Part shown: one piece after another, positions 1-7,678 of the stretch | How positions within the stretch are numbered: position 1 is the first letter of the stretch | Layout: the number at the start of each line of letters is the position of its first letter | Assembly (NCBI GenBank): GCA_034190305.1 | Contig: JAXHSV010000047.1 | Coordinates: 1-16,428 of the forward strand | Length of the DNA: 16,428 nucleotides | Source of the DNA: JAUWNJ01 sp034190305 | Lineage (GTDB): Bacteria > Planctomycetota > Phycisphaerae > SM23-33 | Direction of reading: 5' to 3' | The notes under the pieces: generated by a model | What the model was told of the DNA's origin: nothing | The model's input: the letters and a program-made list of their open reading frames with translations, nothing else | Database searches by the model: none | Program-made: the position numbers and the translations under genes

Positions 1-15
1 CTTTCGCGTTGGAAT

Positions 16-33
16 GACCGCTCCCTTGCGGTC
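16..33. repeat. REP-like hairpin (GACCGC/GCGGTC)
   Basis: A perfect 6-bp inverted repeat, GACCGC (16-21) and GCGGTC (28-33), encloses the loop tccctt and is followed by cgcggctcg. From memory, very similar palindromes are scattered between genes in planctomycete genomes, so it may be a repetitive extragenic palindrome. That multi-copy status cannot be tested in one window. It is also 260 bp beyond the stop of the LarA-like gene, too far to be its obvious terminator, and it has no T-run. Confidence 0.4.
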
Positions 34-78
34 GCGGCTCGTTTATCTCCCGCCGGCACACAGGTTATACGCCGGAAT

Positions 79-106
79 AATTCGTGTAAATTCGTGTAAT
101 TCGTGG
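79..106. repeat. Three-copy direct repeat, period 9-10 bp (AATTCGTGTA)
   Basis: AATTCGTGTA occurs at 79-88 and 89-98, followed by a third, slightly shortened copy ATTCGTGG at 99-106. It lies in the non-coding stretch downstream of the LarA-like gene. Similar strings recur between genes in many environmental bacterial genomes, so this is probably a dispersed intergenic element rather than a coding remnant. A TTTTTAAAAA palindrome follows at 112-121. No gene is supported anywhere in 1-295. Confidence 0.6.
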
Positions 107-187
107 ACTGATTTTTAAAAACGGGCGGAAAAATGAATTCGAAAAGCGCAAATAATTGGGCCACAATGAGATACAGGATTTTATTTC

Positions 188-287
188 TTTCCCAAACTTT
201 CCTAAACTTTCCCAAATTTTCCGAAACTTTCCGAATCTTTCCGAACCTTTTTGTTTCGTTCCCAATCGTTCCGAATGTTTCCCCACC
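188..287. repeat. Degenerate decamer tandem array, about 10 copies of TTTCCNAAAC
   Basis: Ten consecutive 10-bp blocks can be read from 188. The first six are tttcccaaac, tttcctaaac, tttcccaaat, tttccgaaac, tttccgaatc and tttccgaacc. The last four, including gttcccaatc and gttccgaatg, are more diverged and end at tttccccacc. The period is exactly 10, not a multiple of 3, so the array is not a protein repeat; open frames crossing it on either strand are low-complexity artefacts. T-tracts repeating once per helical turn predict curved DNA. The array begins 8 bp past the stop codon of the LarA-like gene. Confidence 0.8.
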
Positions 288-295
288 GGTCCGTT

Positions 296-1597
296 TTACG
301 AATTGCGTCGCAGCAATGTATAAGGCCCATCGGGGAGCACGGCGATTCGAGCTGCAGGGTTGGCCGAAACGAATTCGTCGATGGCTCGCTGGGCGCGGAG
401 TTGGGCGTCGCCGTCGCCAAGGATGGACGTTACGCCGATGCGCTTCTGTATTTCCTGCTCGATCCCGTCGCTGACGAACCATAGCCTCTCCAGTCCAATC
501 CGCTCCAGCACGCGCGCCCGCATCTGGAATTCCCACTGGTCGAGCCTGACGGTTTCGGCTGCGGCGATGTCGGAAAGGAATCGTCTCCAATCGCCGCCAT
601 ACGATAGGATCAGTTCGGCGAAAGGCTTCGAACCCAGCCCCTCCGAACAGGCGGAGGCTATAAGCAACGTGGAATCGGGCCCGAGCGCCGGCATGGCGCC
701 GCACATTCCCTTGACCGCCTGGTAAAAAGTCGTGTCCAGGGCATATCCGCCGCCGTTGGTGATAACCAGGTCGAACGGGCCTTTTATCTCGGCAGAGGTC
801 CATTCTGCGACGTCTTTACAGCCGGCCTGGTGCGCCGCTTCCAGATCGCCGCAGTAGATTCCGGCGATTCGCCTGTCGCGCGTGATTGCGACGTTGAAGA
901 GGAAATCCACGCCGACTGTGCGGGCGATCTTCAGGGCGATTTCGTGGCAGGGGTTGCCTTCGAGTACTCCGGCGTCCGCCCGCCGGTCGGACAGGGCGTC
1001 GTATCCGTGGAATCGCTCGATTGTCTCCAGGTCCACCAGGGCGGGGCATACGCCCTTCCGCCCACCGGAAAAACCGGCCATGAAGTGCGACTCGATGAAT
1101 CCTGTAACAATCCGGAAATCCGCCTCGGCGAATCGGCGATTGACGCTGACGGGCGGGTCGTCGCTGACCTTCACAAGCGTATCAGGTTTGTCGGCAGTGT
1201 GATCGGTTACCTCGACGCGGGATTGAATCTCGCCGAGGAGTATCTCTCGCTCTTCCGGCGTGCTGGGCCTGTGCATTCCCGTTCCGATGACGATGGTAAT
1301 CTGCGAATCGGCAACACCCGCGGCGTTGAGTGCATCCAGCATCGACGGGAGGAAAACTTTGTTCGGCACGGGCCTGGTTATGTCGGAAATCGTTATCGTT
1401 ACCGTCCGAGGCTGTTTATTGCTGATGAGTTCGGACAGCGCCGGCGAGCCGATGGGATTGGCCATTGCCTCGGCGACCGCCGCTGTCGGGTCGGCAATGG
1501 CCTGTATGTCCTTACCCTCAAGGACCACCGCATCGGCCGGCACGCGAAGGACCATGCCGCTCCTGCCGTAAAGCAGTTTGACCGTTTTAGTCTTCAT
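296..1597 (-). CDS. LarA-superfamily nickel-pincer 2-hydroxyacid racemase/epimerase
   Basis: The 433-residue protein matches the lactate racemase (LarA, DUF2088) superfamily, whose members interconvert stereoisomers at the C2 hydroxyl using a nickel-pincer nucleotide (NPN) cofactor. The residues known from Lactiplantibacillus LarA are all present at near-identical spacing: D72 and R75 (SDITRPVP), H109 (GTGMHRP), H171 and K181 (SHFMAGFSGGRK; K binds the cofactor, 10 residues after the catalytic His as in LarA), H197 (16 after K, nickel ligand), Q293 and K296. The start is the ATG overlapping the TGA of the upstream gene (ATGA); there is no Shine-Dalgarno sequence, so translation is probably coupled. 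The frame stays open upstream inside the neighbouring gene, and that extension is rejected. Superfamily members also act on malate, phenyllactate, hydroxyglutarate or gluconate. Given xylulokinase in the same operon, a sugar-acid substrate is a reasonable guess but unproven. No larB, larC or larE (cofactor synthesis) is in the window. Confidence 0.93.
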   Translation of the reverse strand: MKTKTVKLLYGRSGMVLRVPADAVVLEGKDIQAIADPTAAVAEAMANPIGSPALSELISNKQPRTVTITISDITRPVPNKVFLPSMLDALNAAGVADSQITIVIGTGMHRPSTPEEREILLGEIQSRVEVTDHTADKPDTLVKVSDDPPVSVNRRFAEADFRIVTGFIESHFMAGFSGGRKGVCPALVDLETIERFHGYDALSDRRADAGVLEGNPCHEIALKIARTVGVDFLFNVAITRDRRIAGIYCGDLEAAHQAGCKDVAEWTSAEIKGPFDLVITNGGGYALDTTFYQAVKGMCGAMPALGPDSTLLIASACSEGLGSKPFAELILSYGGDWRRFLSDIAAAETVRLDQWEFQMRARVLERIGLERLWFVSDGIEQEIQKRIGVTSILGDGDAQLRAQRAIDEFVSANPAARIAVLPDGPYTLLRRNS

Positions 1598-2676
1598 GGT
1601 TTCAGGCCGGCGATAACCTTGCTCCTGTCGGATTCGGACCAGTCTATCAGATGGAAGTAGTCGTAGAAGCAGATTCCGGTCAGACCTTTCTCGGCGCAGA
1701 CCTGAATTTGCCGAACGAGCGTATCGGCCGTCTGGCCCCAGATAAGCCCCAGCCCCATGACGAACTGTGCGCCGTTGGCTTCGGTCGGACCGGCCTCGGC
1801 TGTCTCGGCGACCATGTCCGGATGAGGCGTGTACTGCATTATGGCGGCGCAATCCAGATACCTCATCCGGCACCAGTAAGGCCAGTCCTGAAAGATGGCC
1901 CAGTAACGCCTGTCGTGGTGGACCTCGCCCATTTCCTTGCCCGGGACGATGCGGTTGAGGACCAGTGGCTTGTCCGGCGAGTCGATCGCGTGCCGGCCGC
2001 AGGGGAAAAGCGCCGCTGAAACCTTCTTTCCCGCCTCGCCGGCCTTACCGGAGACGCGCCCGACGAAATCGGTCAGACCATCGACGTTGAATTGATTCCA
2101 GGCGTCCCATAACTGCGAGCCTTCATCCAGTTCGCGGGGGTCGGCGCCGAACTTCCGACGGAACCGGCCGCGGTGATAGTCGCAGTAGCATGGCCTGTGC
2201 GGGTAGCGGATGTAGTCCAAATGGAAGCCGTCAATCGGATATCGCTCGACGAGTTCGCTCACCAGCGAGAGCATGTATTCCTGCGTTTCGGGCCTTAGCG
2301 GGCACATCGTCAGATTGCCGTCGCCTATGTCAGTGAGGCTGCCGTCGTAATCGACAACGGTCGATTCCGGATGCACCCTCGCGCCGTCGCCCCAGAAACA
2401 GAACCACGGATGAATCTCGATATCGTGCTTGTTGCACTCATTGCAGAAGACCTCCAGCAGGTCCCAGCCGTAGTAGTTCTTCTCGATGTCGCTGGTGTAT
2501 CCGTTGGTGTTGTCGTGCGTCCTGACGCACGGAAAGATGAGATTGAACCCCATCCCGGCGCAGTCGGAGACGATCCTGCGAATCTGCTCTGCCCCGGCGG
2601 CTGGGTCCTTCGATATTCTCCGGCGGAAGTTCCCTTCCAGTGCGATCCATAAAGCCCTTTTCCGAAATTCGTTCAT
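1594..2676 (-). CDS. GHL10/DUF187-type glycoside-hydrolase-like protein
   Basis: This 360-residue TIM-barrel-like protein resembles the glycosyl-hydrolase-like 10 (DUF187) group. Its signature DGFHLDYIRYP is at residues 149-159, preceded by the early-strand segment ALWIALEG (8-15) and a typical IHPWFCFWG (88-96). A later stretch, RFRRKFGADPRE...LWDAWNQF, also fits the family. Members are thought to act on polysaccharides or peptidoglycan, but few are characterised. No signal peptide is visible, unlike many family members, so this copy is probably cytoplasmic and may act on imported oligosaccharides. Start 2676 is preferred because AGAGAGACAGG precedes it; an in-frame ATG at 2709 lacks a ribosome site. 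It lies 57 bp after yhbY and overlaps the LarA-like gene by 4 nt. Confidence 0.85.
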   Translation of the reverse strand: MNEFRKRALWIALEGNFRRRISKDPAAGAEQIRRIVSDCAGMGFNLIFPCVRTHDNTNGYTSDIEKNYYGWDLLEVFCNECNKHDIEIHPWFCFWGDGARVHPESTVVDYDGSLTDIGDGNLTMCPLRPETQEYMLSLVSELVERYPIDGFHLDYIRYPHRPCYCDYHRGRFRRKFGADPRELDEGSQLWDAWNQFNVDGLTDFVGRVSGKAGEAGKKVSAALFPCGRHAIDSPDKPLVLNRIVPGKEMGEVHHDRRYWAIFQDWPYWCRMRYLDCAAIMQYTPHPDMVAETAEAGPTEANGAQFVMGLGLIWGQTADTLVRQIQVCAEKGLTGICFYDYFHLIDWSESDRSKVIAGLKP

Positions 2677-2733
2677 CGCCTGTCTCTCTGGAGTATAAAA
2701 GCGATCCAAAAATCTAACCGCTGAATTGTAGTT

Positions 2734-3048
2734 TTAATGTTCCGGCAGTTGCAAACGTTTTGCCGCGTCGAGTTGGTCGTTGGGTTTATAAAGGACGGCA
2801 ATCCGCCCGACAAGTTCCACCAGGACCGCGCCGGCGCCCTGGGCGATCCTCTCGGCTGCTGCGACGCGGTCATCTCCAGCCGATTCGAGCAGGCGAATCT
2901 TGACCAGTTCGCGCCGGGCAAGTTGGGCGAGGACGTGCTTGAGAGTCTTTTCATTGACGCCCCCCTTGCCGATGATCACGTCAGGCCGGCGGGTTCGGGC
3001 CGACGAACGGAGAAACTTTCGTTGCGAATGAGTCAGATCGCTACCCAT
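2734..3048 (-). CDS. yhbY: YhbY/CRM-domain RNA-binding protein
   Basis: A 104-residue single CRM-domain protein. It has LTHSQRKFLRSSA at the N terminus, the RNA-binding GxxG loop GKGG at residues 27-30 followed by VNEKTLKHV, and the C-terminal strand GRIAVLYKPN. Length and layout match E. coli YhbY, which associates with pre-50S ribosomal particles. The start at 3048 has GAGG 6 nt upstream (GAGGTATGACATG); an in-frame start 30 nt further upstream has no such site. It follows the nitroreductase by 23 bp and appears to be a housekeeping passenger in a mixed operon. Confidence 0.92.
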   Translation of the reverse strand: MGSDLTHSQRKFLRSSARTRRPDVIIGKGGVNEKTLKHVLAQLARRELVKIRLLESAGDDRVAAAERIAQGAGAVLVELVGRIAVLYKPNDQLDAAKRLQLPEH

Positions 3049-3071
3049 GTCATACCTCAATTGCGCGGTGC

Positions 3072-3596
3072 TCACCACCGATTGTAACGAACTTTCGACT
3101 CGTCAAATCGATCCTCACGCGGTTTCTGTTCCGCCGGGAAACCGAGCGAAATCAGGGCAAACGGAACGATGTGTTCCGGTGCGCCCACCAGTTCTCGAAA
3201 CCGAGCAACCCTCTCTTCGGTCGGATAGATACCGAGCCAGACCGCTCCCAAACCGGTAGCCCGGGCTGCAATGAGAAGGTTCTCCGTAGCCGCTGAGCAG
3301 TCCTGGACCCACCAGGGTTCCTTCCTGACTACTTCCAGTTCCACCATCTGTTCGTCGTAACAAACAAGAATTGCCGCCGGCGCCTCTTTCAGCATCGCCG
3401 AATATGGGTGAAACGTGGTGATTGTATCGAGCATCCCGCGGTCGTCGATCACCACGAATCGCCAGGGCCGCTGATCACCCGCCGACGGTGCGCTCATGGC
3501 GGCATTCAGAAGCGCCCTTATCAACTCATCGGGCACTGCCTGGTCGGTGTACTTGCGGATACTCCTGCGGGACAGAATCGCTTCCATGGCGTCCAC
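3072..3596 (-). CDS. Nitroreductase-family FMN-dependent oxidoreductase
   Basis: The 174-residue protein has the nitroreductase fold signatures. RRSIRKY at residues 10-16 supplies the basic residues that contact the FMN phosphate, SAPSAGDQRPW follows, then the QDCSAATENLLIAA helix and the GLGAVWLG strand. Family members use FMN and NAD(P)H to reduce nitroaromatics, quinones or flavins; this short form is common in anaerobes and its natural substrate is usually unknown. The start is GTG at 3596, with AAAGGA 7 nt upstream; the ATG at 3587 would be too far (16 nt). The gap to the preceding zinc-ribbon gene is only 17 bp, so the two are probably co-transcribed. Confidence 0.92.
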   Translation of the reverse strand: MDAMEAILSRRSIRKYTDQAVPDELIRALLNAAMSAPSAGDQRPWRFVVIDDRGMLDTITTFHPYSAMLKEAPAAILVCYDEQMVELEVVRKEPWWVQDCSAATENLLIAARATGLGAVWLGIYPTEERVARFRELVGAPEHIVPFALISLGFPAEQKPREDRFDESKVRYNRW

Positions 3597-3613
3597 TGTT
3601 TTTTCCTTTCGTC

Positions 3614-4015
3614 TTACTTTTTATCCGCTTCCGTGACAAACAGGTCCACGTGTCCGCAGTTTTCACACAGGCGGGCGCGCAGACCTACGAAGTCCCCGAA
3701 CCGCGTCTTGAGTTTGACCCACCTTTGCCTCTCTGCGGCTGCGGCTCCTTTGCCCATCCCGTAAAGCCCGCTCTCCAGCCAGTCCCAGCGAAATGCCTTT
3801 TCCCCGCACATCGGACAAGGCCTCTGCAAGTAATCTTTCGGCATCCAGGGCGAATCGTCATGCACTTCGGGCGGGATCGGTCCGGTTTCTTCCCCAGCCT
3901 GTTCGCTCGCAGCCGCCTGTTCGCTCGCAGCCGCCTGTTCGGGCATCCGTTCGGGCGATTCCTCGCCCATCAACCAGCCCCAGAACCCCCGACGCTTTTT
4001 CTTTCGCTTTCTCAC
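3614..4015 (-). CDS. Small basic zinc-ribbon-like protein of unknown function
   Basis: A 133-residue protein. It begins with a very basic stretch (RKRKKKRR), then a low-complexity linker with a duplicated EQAAAS hexapeptide (residues 26-37), then a C-terminal part with two CxxC knuckles, CPMC (67-70) and CENC (117-120). The knuckles are about 47 residues apart, as in a zinc ribbon with an inserted helical segment. I do not recognise a named family. The start is a GTG at 4015 with only a weak upstream AAAG, so the N terminus is uncertain. It sits 29 bp after the amidohydrolase and 17 bp before the nitroreductase, inside the operon. Nucleic-acid or protein binding is a guess from the zinc knuckles and basic N terminus. 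Confidence 0.72.
   Translation of the reverse strand: MRKRKKKRRGFWGWLMGEESPERMPEQAAASEQAAASEQAGEETGPIPPEVHDDSPWMPKDYLQRPCPMCGEKAFRWDWLESGLYGMGKGAAAAERQRWVKLKTRFGDFVGLRARLCENCGHVDLFVTEADKK
3901..3936. repeat. Perfect 18-bp tandem duplication inside the zinc-ribbon gene
   Basis: The unit gttcgctcgcagccgcct is present twice without change (3901-3918, 3919-3936), followed by a partial third start (gttcggg). It encodes the doubled EQAAAS segment of the linker. Being in-frame and identical, it looks like a recent slippage duplication that could vary in length between strains. Confidence 0.85.
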
Positions 4016-4044
4016 CTTTGCACCACTTTGAATACAGAGAGCAC

Positions 4045-4905
4045 CTAACGCACAGCATCACTGCGATGCCGCAACGCCTCGTTGATGCACTCTTCGGCAT
4101 TCAATCCCATGATTTTTGCGATATCGTCGTCTTTCATGCACGGACTGTTCTTAAAAAAGAATTTCCAGAATCGCGCCACCTCGATCGCACGCGAATACGA
4201 CGTATCAGAACCGTAGAGGAAACAGTCGGGACCTATCTCACGCATAATGTTTCCTATCATCACCAGCGCCGGCAGCATATAGGTCAGATCGCTTGAGATA
4301 TCCATGTACATCCTGGCCCTTCCCCACATACCGGAGTTCCCGTAGCAGATCCAGGCAGCCTGCTCGAAGTAATGTACGTTGCCTCCCATGTGCGCCATGA
4401 TAATCACCAGGTCGGGAAAACTCTTGGCAATCGCATCCATGTGAATGGGCAACATGTTTCGGCCGAAGGAATGTTCCAATTCCATATTGAGGAATGATTC
4501 GGACCTTTTCCTGCCGCGCGTCGGAAAGTAGTAACCGCCGCCGACGTGAAAGAGAATCGGCATGTGTAAGGTCTCGGCCCGTTCGTAGTACGGGAAGTAC
4601 TCCTTCGAATCGTACGGCTTTGCCGGCCAGATCGCTTTAAGCCCGATACAGCCCTGTTCGTAGAGCCAATCGATCCGCTCTACGCCCCGGCGGAAATCAA
4701 GGTATCCGAACGGGACAAACAGGTCAGGATATTGTCGCGCCAGGGCGATAACCTCATCGTCGGTGGCCGTGCCCTCCAGAACACCACCGAGGGACAGCAG
4801 CCAGGCCTTGTTTATAACTCCCCCTTCTAGGAGCGTTCTGGGGTCCCAATCGTCCGCCTTTTCCCTGGCTGTGAAATTGTGCAGATGTGTATCCACAATG
4901 TACAT
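4045..4905 (-). CDS. Amidohydrolase-2 family metal-dependent hydrolase
   Basis: The 286-residue TIM-barrel protein carries the amidohydrolase_2 (PF04909-type) metal-site pattern: HLH (H7, H9) at the end of strand 1, K90 in GLKAIWP, H120 in PILFHVGG, H172 in VIIMAHMGG and D234 in FLYGSDTS. Family members include lactonases and non-oxidative decarboxylases acting on organic acids, so a sugar-lactone or aromatic-acid substrate is possible. The start at 4905 has a strong AGGAGAAGG ribosome site; the frame extends 30 nt further without one. No signal peptide, so cytoplasmic. It lies 99 bp after xylB in the same direction, consistent with a shared catabolic transcript. Confidence 0.88.
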   Translation of the reverse strand: MYIVDTHLHNFTAREKADDWDPRTLLEGGVINKAWLLSLGGVLEGTATDDEVIALARQYPDLFVPFGYLDFRRGVERIDWLYEQGCIGLKAIWPAKPYDSKEYFPYYERAETLHMPILFHVGGGYYFPTRGRKRSESFLNMELEHSFGRNMLPIHMDAIAKSFPDLVIIMAHMGGNVHYFEQAAWICYGNSGMWGRARMYMDISSDLTYMLPALVMIGNIMREIGPDCFLYGSDTSYSRAIEVARFWKFFFKNSPCMKDDDIAKIMGLNAEECINEALRHRSDAVR

Positions 4906-5004
4906 GTTCGACCTTCTCCTTTCCGAAACTCGCAATGGAAAACCGAGTAACGAGAGACTGCCCGCCTTTCATAGTGTCAGTCCCGTCTTCCCTTGACGCG
5001 AGCG

Positions 5005-6495
5005 CTACAGTTCAGCCATTCGCGGAAACTCTTGTTTCAGCGCCGGGTACATCCGGCGATATTGCCGGTAATATCGGGCGTAAGCGCGTCTGGTTTCGGG
5101 GTCGGGTTTTATGGTTTGCGTCGTCTTGACGATGGTCCGGCAGGCCTGCGGGACGGAATTGTACTTTCCGGCGCCGACGGCGGCGAGAATGGCTGCGCCA
5201 TATGCGGGACCTTCCTCCGTCCGGACTGTAACACAGGTCGAGCCGTAGATGTCCGCCTGCATCTGTCGCCAGAGGGCGCTTCTGGCCCCTCCTCCGGAAA
5301 GGCGAATCTGCCTTGGTCTGACGCCGCGGGCGCGGAGGATCGTCAACGCATCGTTCATCGCGAACGTCGCGCCCTCCATAACCGAGCGGATCAATTGCCC
5401 GCGAGTGGTGCGAGCGGTGATTCCGATCCATCCGCCGCGCGCCAACGGGTCGGCATGCGGCGTCCTCTCGCCCGTAAGATAAGGCAGAAAAAACAGCCCG
5501 TCGCAACCGGCCCGGACCCTGGCCGCCTGACGATCAAACGACTTGTATGAATCACCGAGCGTTTCTCCCAGCCATTGGACCGACCCGCCGGCAGAGAGGA
5601 TACACCCGAAGATGCAATACTCGCCCGCCACCGCCGAGCAGAATGTCTGAACCCCGCCCGCCGGGTCGGTAATGTACCTGGGCGAGTGTGTCAGGACCAC
5701 GCCGGAGGTTCCCATCGCCGCCGAGACAAGCCCCGCCTTCACGACGCCGCATCCGACGGCGCCTGCCGGTTGATCGCCGGCGCCGGCAACGACAGGAACG
5801 CCCGCCGGTATGCCTAACCGGAGGGATGCCAGGCGAGTTACCTCGCCGGAAATCTCATGAGACTCGTACACCGGCGGGAGAATATTTTGGTCGATAGCGA
5901 AGAGTTTTAGTATTTTTTTCGACCAGTCGCGCCGGCGCTGGTCCAGCATCAGCGTCCCCGACATATCCGAAACGTCGCCGGCGTATTCGCCCGTCATCCG
6001 AAGGCGAATGTAATCCTTCGGCAGGAGGATGTGGCGGATTCTTTTATAAATCCTCGGCTCGTTCCGGCGGACCCACATGAGTTTGGTAAGTGTGAACGAC
6101 GTCATTGCGACGTTCCCGACAAGCCCAACCAGCGCAGCCTTTCCGCCGGCGGTGCGTTCGATTTGTTCAGCCTGTTCGGCAGTTCGCTGGTCGTTCCAGA
6201 TTATCGCCGGTCGAAGAGCCTTGCCTGAATCGTCCAGACAGACCAGACCGTGCATCTGCCCGCTCAGACCTATGCCGGCAATTTGCGAGCCGTCAATTTT
6301 CGCAGCGGCGACGGCGGCGCGAACGGCATTAACCGTCGCGGACCACCACTGGTGCGGGTTCTGCTCGGACCATGACGGTCTCGGCGCGCTGACGGTATGC
6401 GAACCCGTAGCCGTAGCGAGCACCCGCCCGCCGGCGTCCATAATCAACGCCTTCGTTCCGGATGTGCCAACGTCAATACCCAGGTAGTACACCAT
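5005..6495 (-). CDS. xylB: Xylulokinase
   Basis: The 496-residue protein is a FGGY-family sugar kinase of typical xylulokinase length; it phosphorylates D-xylulose to xylulose 5-phosphate using ATP. Seen in order: the phosphate-binding loop GIDVGTSGTKA (6-16), the xylulokinase-type sugar-binding GQMHG (79-83), IIWNDQR (98-104), LPKDY (158-162), the catalytic-base Asp in GAGDQPAGAVG (D241), the GTSG phosphate loop (262-265) and SGGG in the adenosine-binding region. The GQMHG motif favours xylulokinase over glycerol or rhamnulose kinase. The start at 6495 has GGAG 7 nt upstream; in-frame codons further upstream lack one. It is the first gene of the minus-strand operon, divergent from the restriction gene. 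A related pentulose such as ribulose is possible. Confidence 0.93.
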   Translation of the reverse strand: MVYYLGIDVGTSGTKALIMDAGGRVLATATGSHTVSAPRPSWSEQNPHQWWSATVNAVRAAVAAAKIDGSQIAGIGLSGQMHGLVCLDDSGKALRPAIIWNDQRTAEQAEQIERTAGGKAALVGLVGNVAMTSFTLTKLMWVRRNEPRIYKRIRHILLPKDYIRLRMTGEYAGDVSDMSGTLMLDQRRRDWSKKILKLFAIDQNILPPVYESHEISGEVTRLASLRLGIPAGVPVVAGAGDQPAGAVGCGVVKAGLVSAAMGTSGVVLTHSPRYITDPAGGVQTFCSAVAGEYCIFGCILSAGGSVQWLGETLGDSYKSFDRQAARVRAGCDGLFFLPYLTGERTPHADPLARGGWIGITARTTRGQLIRSVMEGATFAMNDALTILRARGVRPRQIRLSGGGARSALWRQMQADIYGSTCVTVRTEEGPAYGAAILAAVGAGKYNSVPQACRTIVKTTQTIKPDPETRRAYARYYRQYRRMYPALKQEFPRMAEL

Positions 6496-6688
6496 ATGCT
6501 CTCTCCGCCGATTTAAATCCCTTCGAGGGGACATTGAACCGCGCGACGATACTGTTGGCAAGCGTGAACGTGACCGAAAAACACACCGGCTGCGACAACA
6601 GGCTTAAATCGAGGAAGACTGGTTTTCTCTGGAGGTTTTTGATGATTTCTGCTCTATTCGATTAGATTTTTTTCAAGGAGTTTCCCGT
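6496..6688. promoter_or_regulatory. Divergent intergenic region between xylB and the restriction gene
   Basis: This 193-bp gap separates two diverging starts and must hold the promoter of the xylB operon, and probably that of the endonuclease. A perfect 10-bp palindrome GATTTAAATC sits at 6510-6519, 15 nt upstream of the xylB start codon, with a half-copy TTAAATC at 6604-6610; this could be an operator. On the plus strand AAGGAG (6675-6680) is an 8-nt-spaced ribosome site for the endonuclease. No near-consensus -35/-10 pair was convincing on either strand. Confidence 0.4.
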
Positions 6689-7678
6689 ATGGGTTCGCGT
6701 TCATCTGATTCAAGGAAATTGGCCCCTCGTTTTGGTATTGGAGAGTGGTACGGAAAGTCATTTATCAGGATGACTTCGGTTGAACGAAGACAGTTGGCGG
6801 AAATAGCCTTGACCCACGGTAGGCATACCTTTCAGCCCTGCCTTTTCAGGAATTCAGACGGGAGCGAGAAGTGCATAAAGAAAGGCGGCATATGCTCCCT
6901 TCGCCTTTACGAAGATTGCGGCGACGGTTCGGCTGTTCCCGTTATAGACGTCGAAGGCGACTTGCGAACGGTGTGCCCGCAACGGTTCAAACAAGACGGC
7001 ATAATTTACAAAGCTATTGGAGAACGGATTCTGAAAACATCGGAACCGAAGGTCGTGAGTGAAATCCGCTTTCTGCGACGCTTTCGGAATGAGTCGTTCA
7101 AAATGGGCGACGACAAAGATTCCAATTCCATCAAAAAAACTGCAAGAGAGGACGTAGGCAACATTGATAATGTGCTTGTTCATCCAAAAGAGTTGCCAAT
7201 GAAATGGTGCGCCTTGGAGATTCAGGCGGTTTACTTCTCCGGCATGAGCATGAATCACATGTTCAGTCATATAAAACAGTCCTCATCAAAGGGTATTCCG
7301 TTCCCCGATGCAGTTCGCCGACCAGATTACAGAAGCAGCGGTCCTAAACGACTGATGCCTCAGCTTCAGATTAAGGTTCCGACGCTTCGGCGCTGGGGGA
7401 AAAAGATGGCGGTGGTTGTCGATGAGGGATTCTATCGAAGTCTTGGGGAAATGGATACAGTCAGCGATTTGTCCAACTCCGACATTGCATGGTTTGTAAT
7501 CAGGTATGATGAGAATGGAGACATCGCCAAACTAATAGTCGATGAACCAAAAAAACAGACGCTCGAATGCGCCGTTGAAGGGCTGACGGGCGGATTGCCG
7601 GTTTCCCTGGGGGAGTTTGAAGCAAAAATCAGAGAGAAAATCAATCAAACATTGCGAAAACAAAGGCGAAACAGATAA
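6689..7678 (+). CDS. NotI-family restriction endonuclease
   Basis: The 329-residue protein resembles the type II endonuclease NotI (about 383 residues). Two blocks support this. First, four cysteines C51, C62, C69 and C96, in the contexts PCLF, KCIKKGGICS and TVCPQR, parallel the four cysteines that hold the structural iron in NotI, including the VCPxR motif. Second, the core segment CALEIQAVYFSG (174-185) parallels LEIQTMDFHGSY of NotI and would supply catalytic acidic residues of the PD-(D/E)xK-like nuclease fold. The start has AAGGAG 8 nt upstream. The gene converges on an adenine methyltransferase with no intervening base, the expected modification partner. GC is lower than in the flanking operons, suggesting horizontal acquisition. 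Specificity cannot be read, but NotI's A-free site is unlikely to be shared. Confidence 0.82.
   Translation: MGSRSSDSRKLAPRFGIGEWYGKSFIRMTSVERRQLAEIALTHGRHTFQPCLFRNSDGSEKCIKKGGICSLRLYEDCGDGSAVPVIDVEGDLRTVCPQRFKQDGIIYKAIGERILKTSEPKVVSEIRFLRRFRNESFKMGDDKDSNSIKKTAREDVGNIDNVLVHPKELPMKWCALEIQAVYFSGMSMNHMFSHIKQSSSKGIPFPDAVRRPDYRSSGPKRLMPQLQIKVPTLRRWGKKMAVVVDEGFYRSLGEMDTVSDLSNSDIAWFVIRYDENGDIAKLIVDEPKKQTLECAVEGLTGGLPVSLGEFEAKIREKINQTLRKQRRNR

Noticed and set aside
79..287. CRISPR array
   Set aside because: The repeat units are 10 bp and contiguous, without unique spacers of 25-40 bp, and no cas gene is nearby.
65..474. Small open frames across the decamer array
   Set aside because: They owe their length to the repeat and encode low-complexity FGKF-like strings with no ribosome site. 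The 10-bp period shifts frame each unit, which is not how a protein repeat evolves.
830..1660. A 276-codon plus-strand open frame
   Set aside because: It is antisense to the LarA-like gene, which carries the full set of catalytic residues; the opposite frame shows no domain.
296..1873. Longer form of the LarA-like protein starting near 1873
   Set aside because: The extra N-terminal residues lie wholly inside the upstream gene, read as Arg-rich out-of-frame sequence, and the ATGA-coupled start gives residue numbering that matches LarA almost exactly.
6496..6688. Controller (C) protein gene for the restriction system
   Set aside because: No open frame with a helix-turn-helix pattern or ribosome site is found upstream of the endonuclease.
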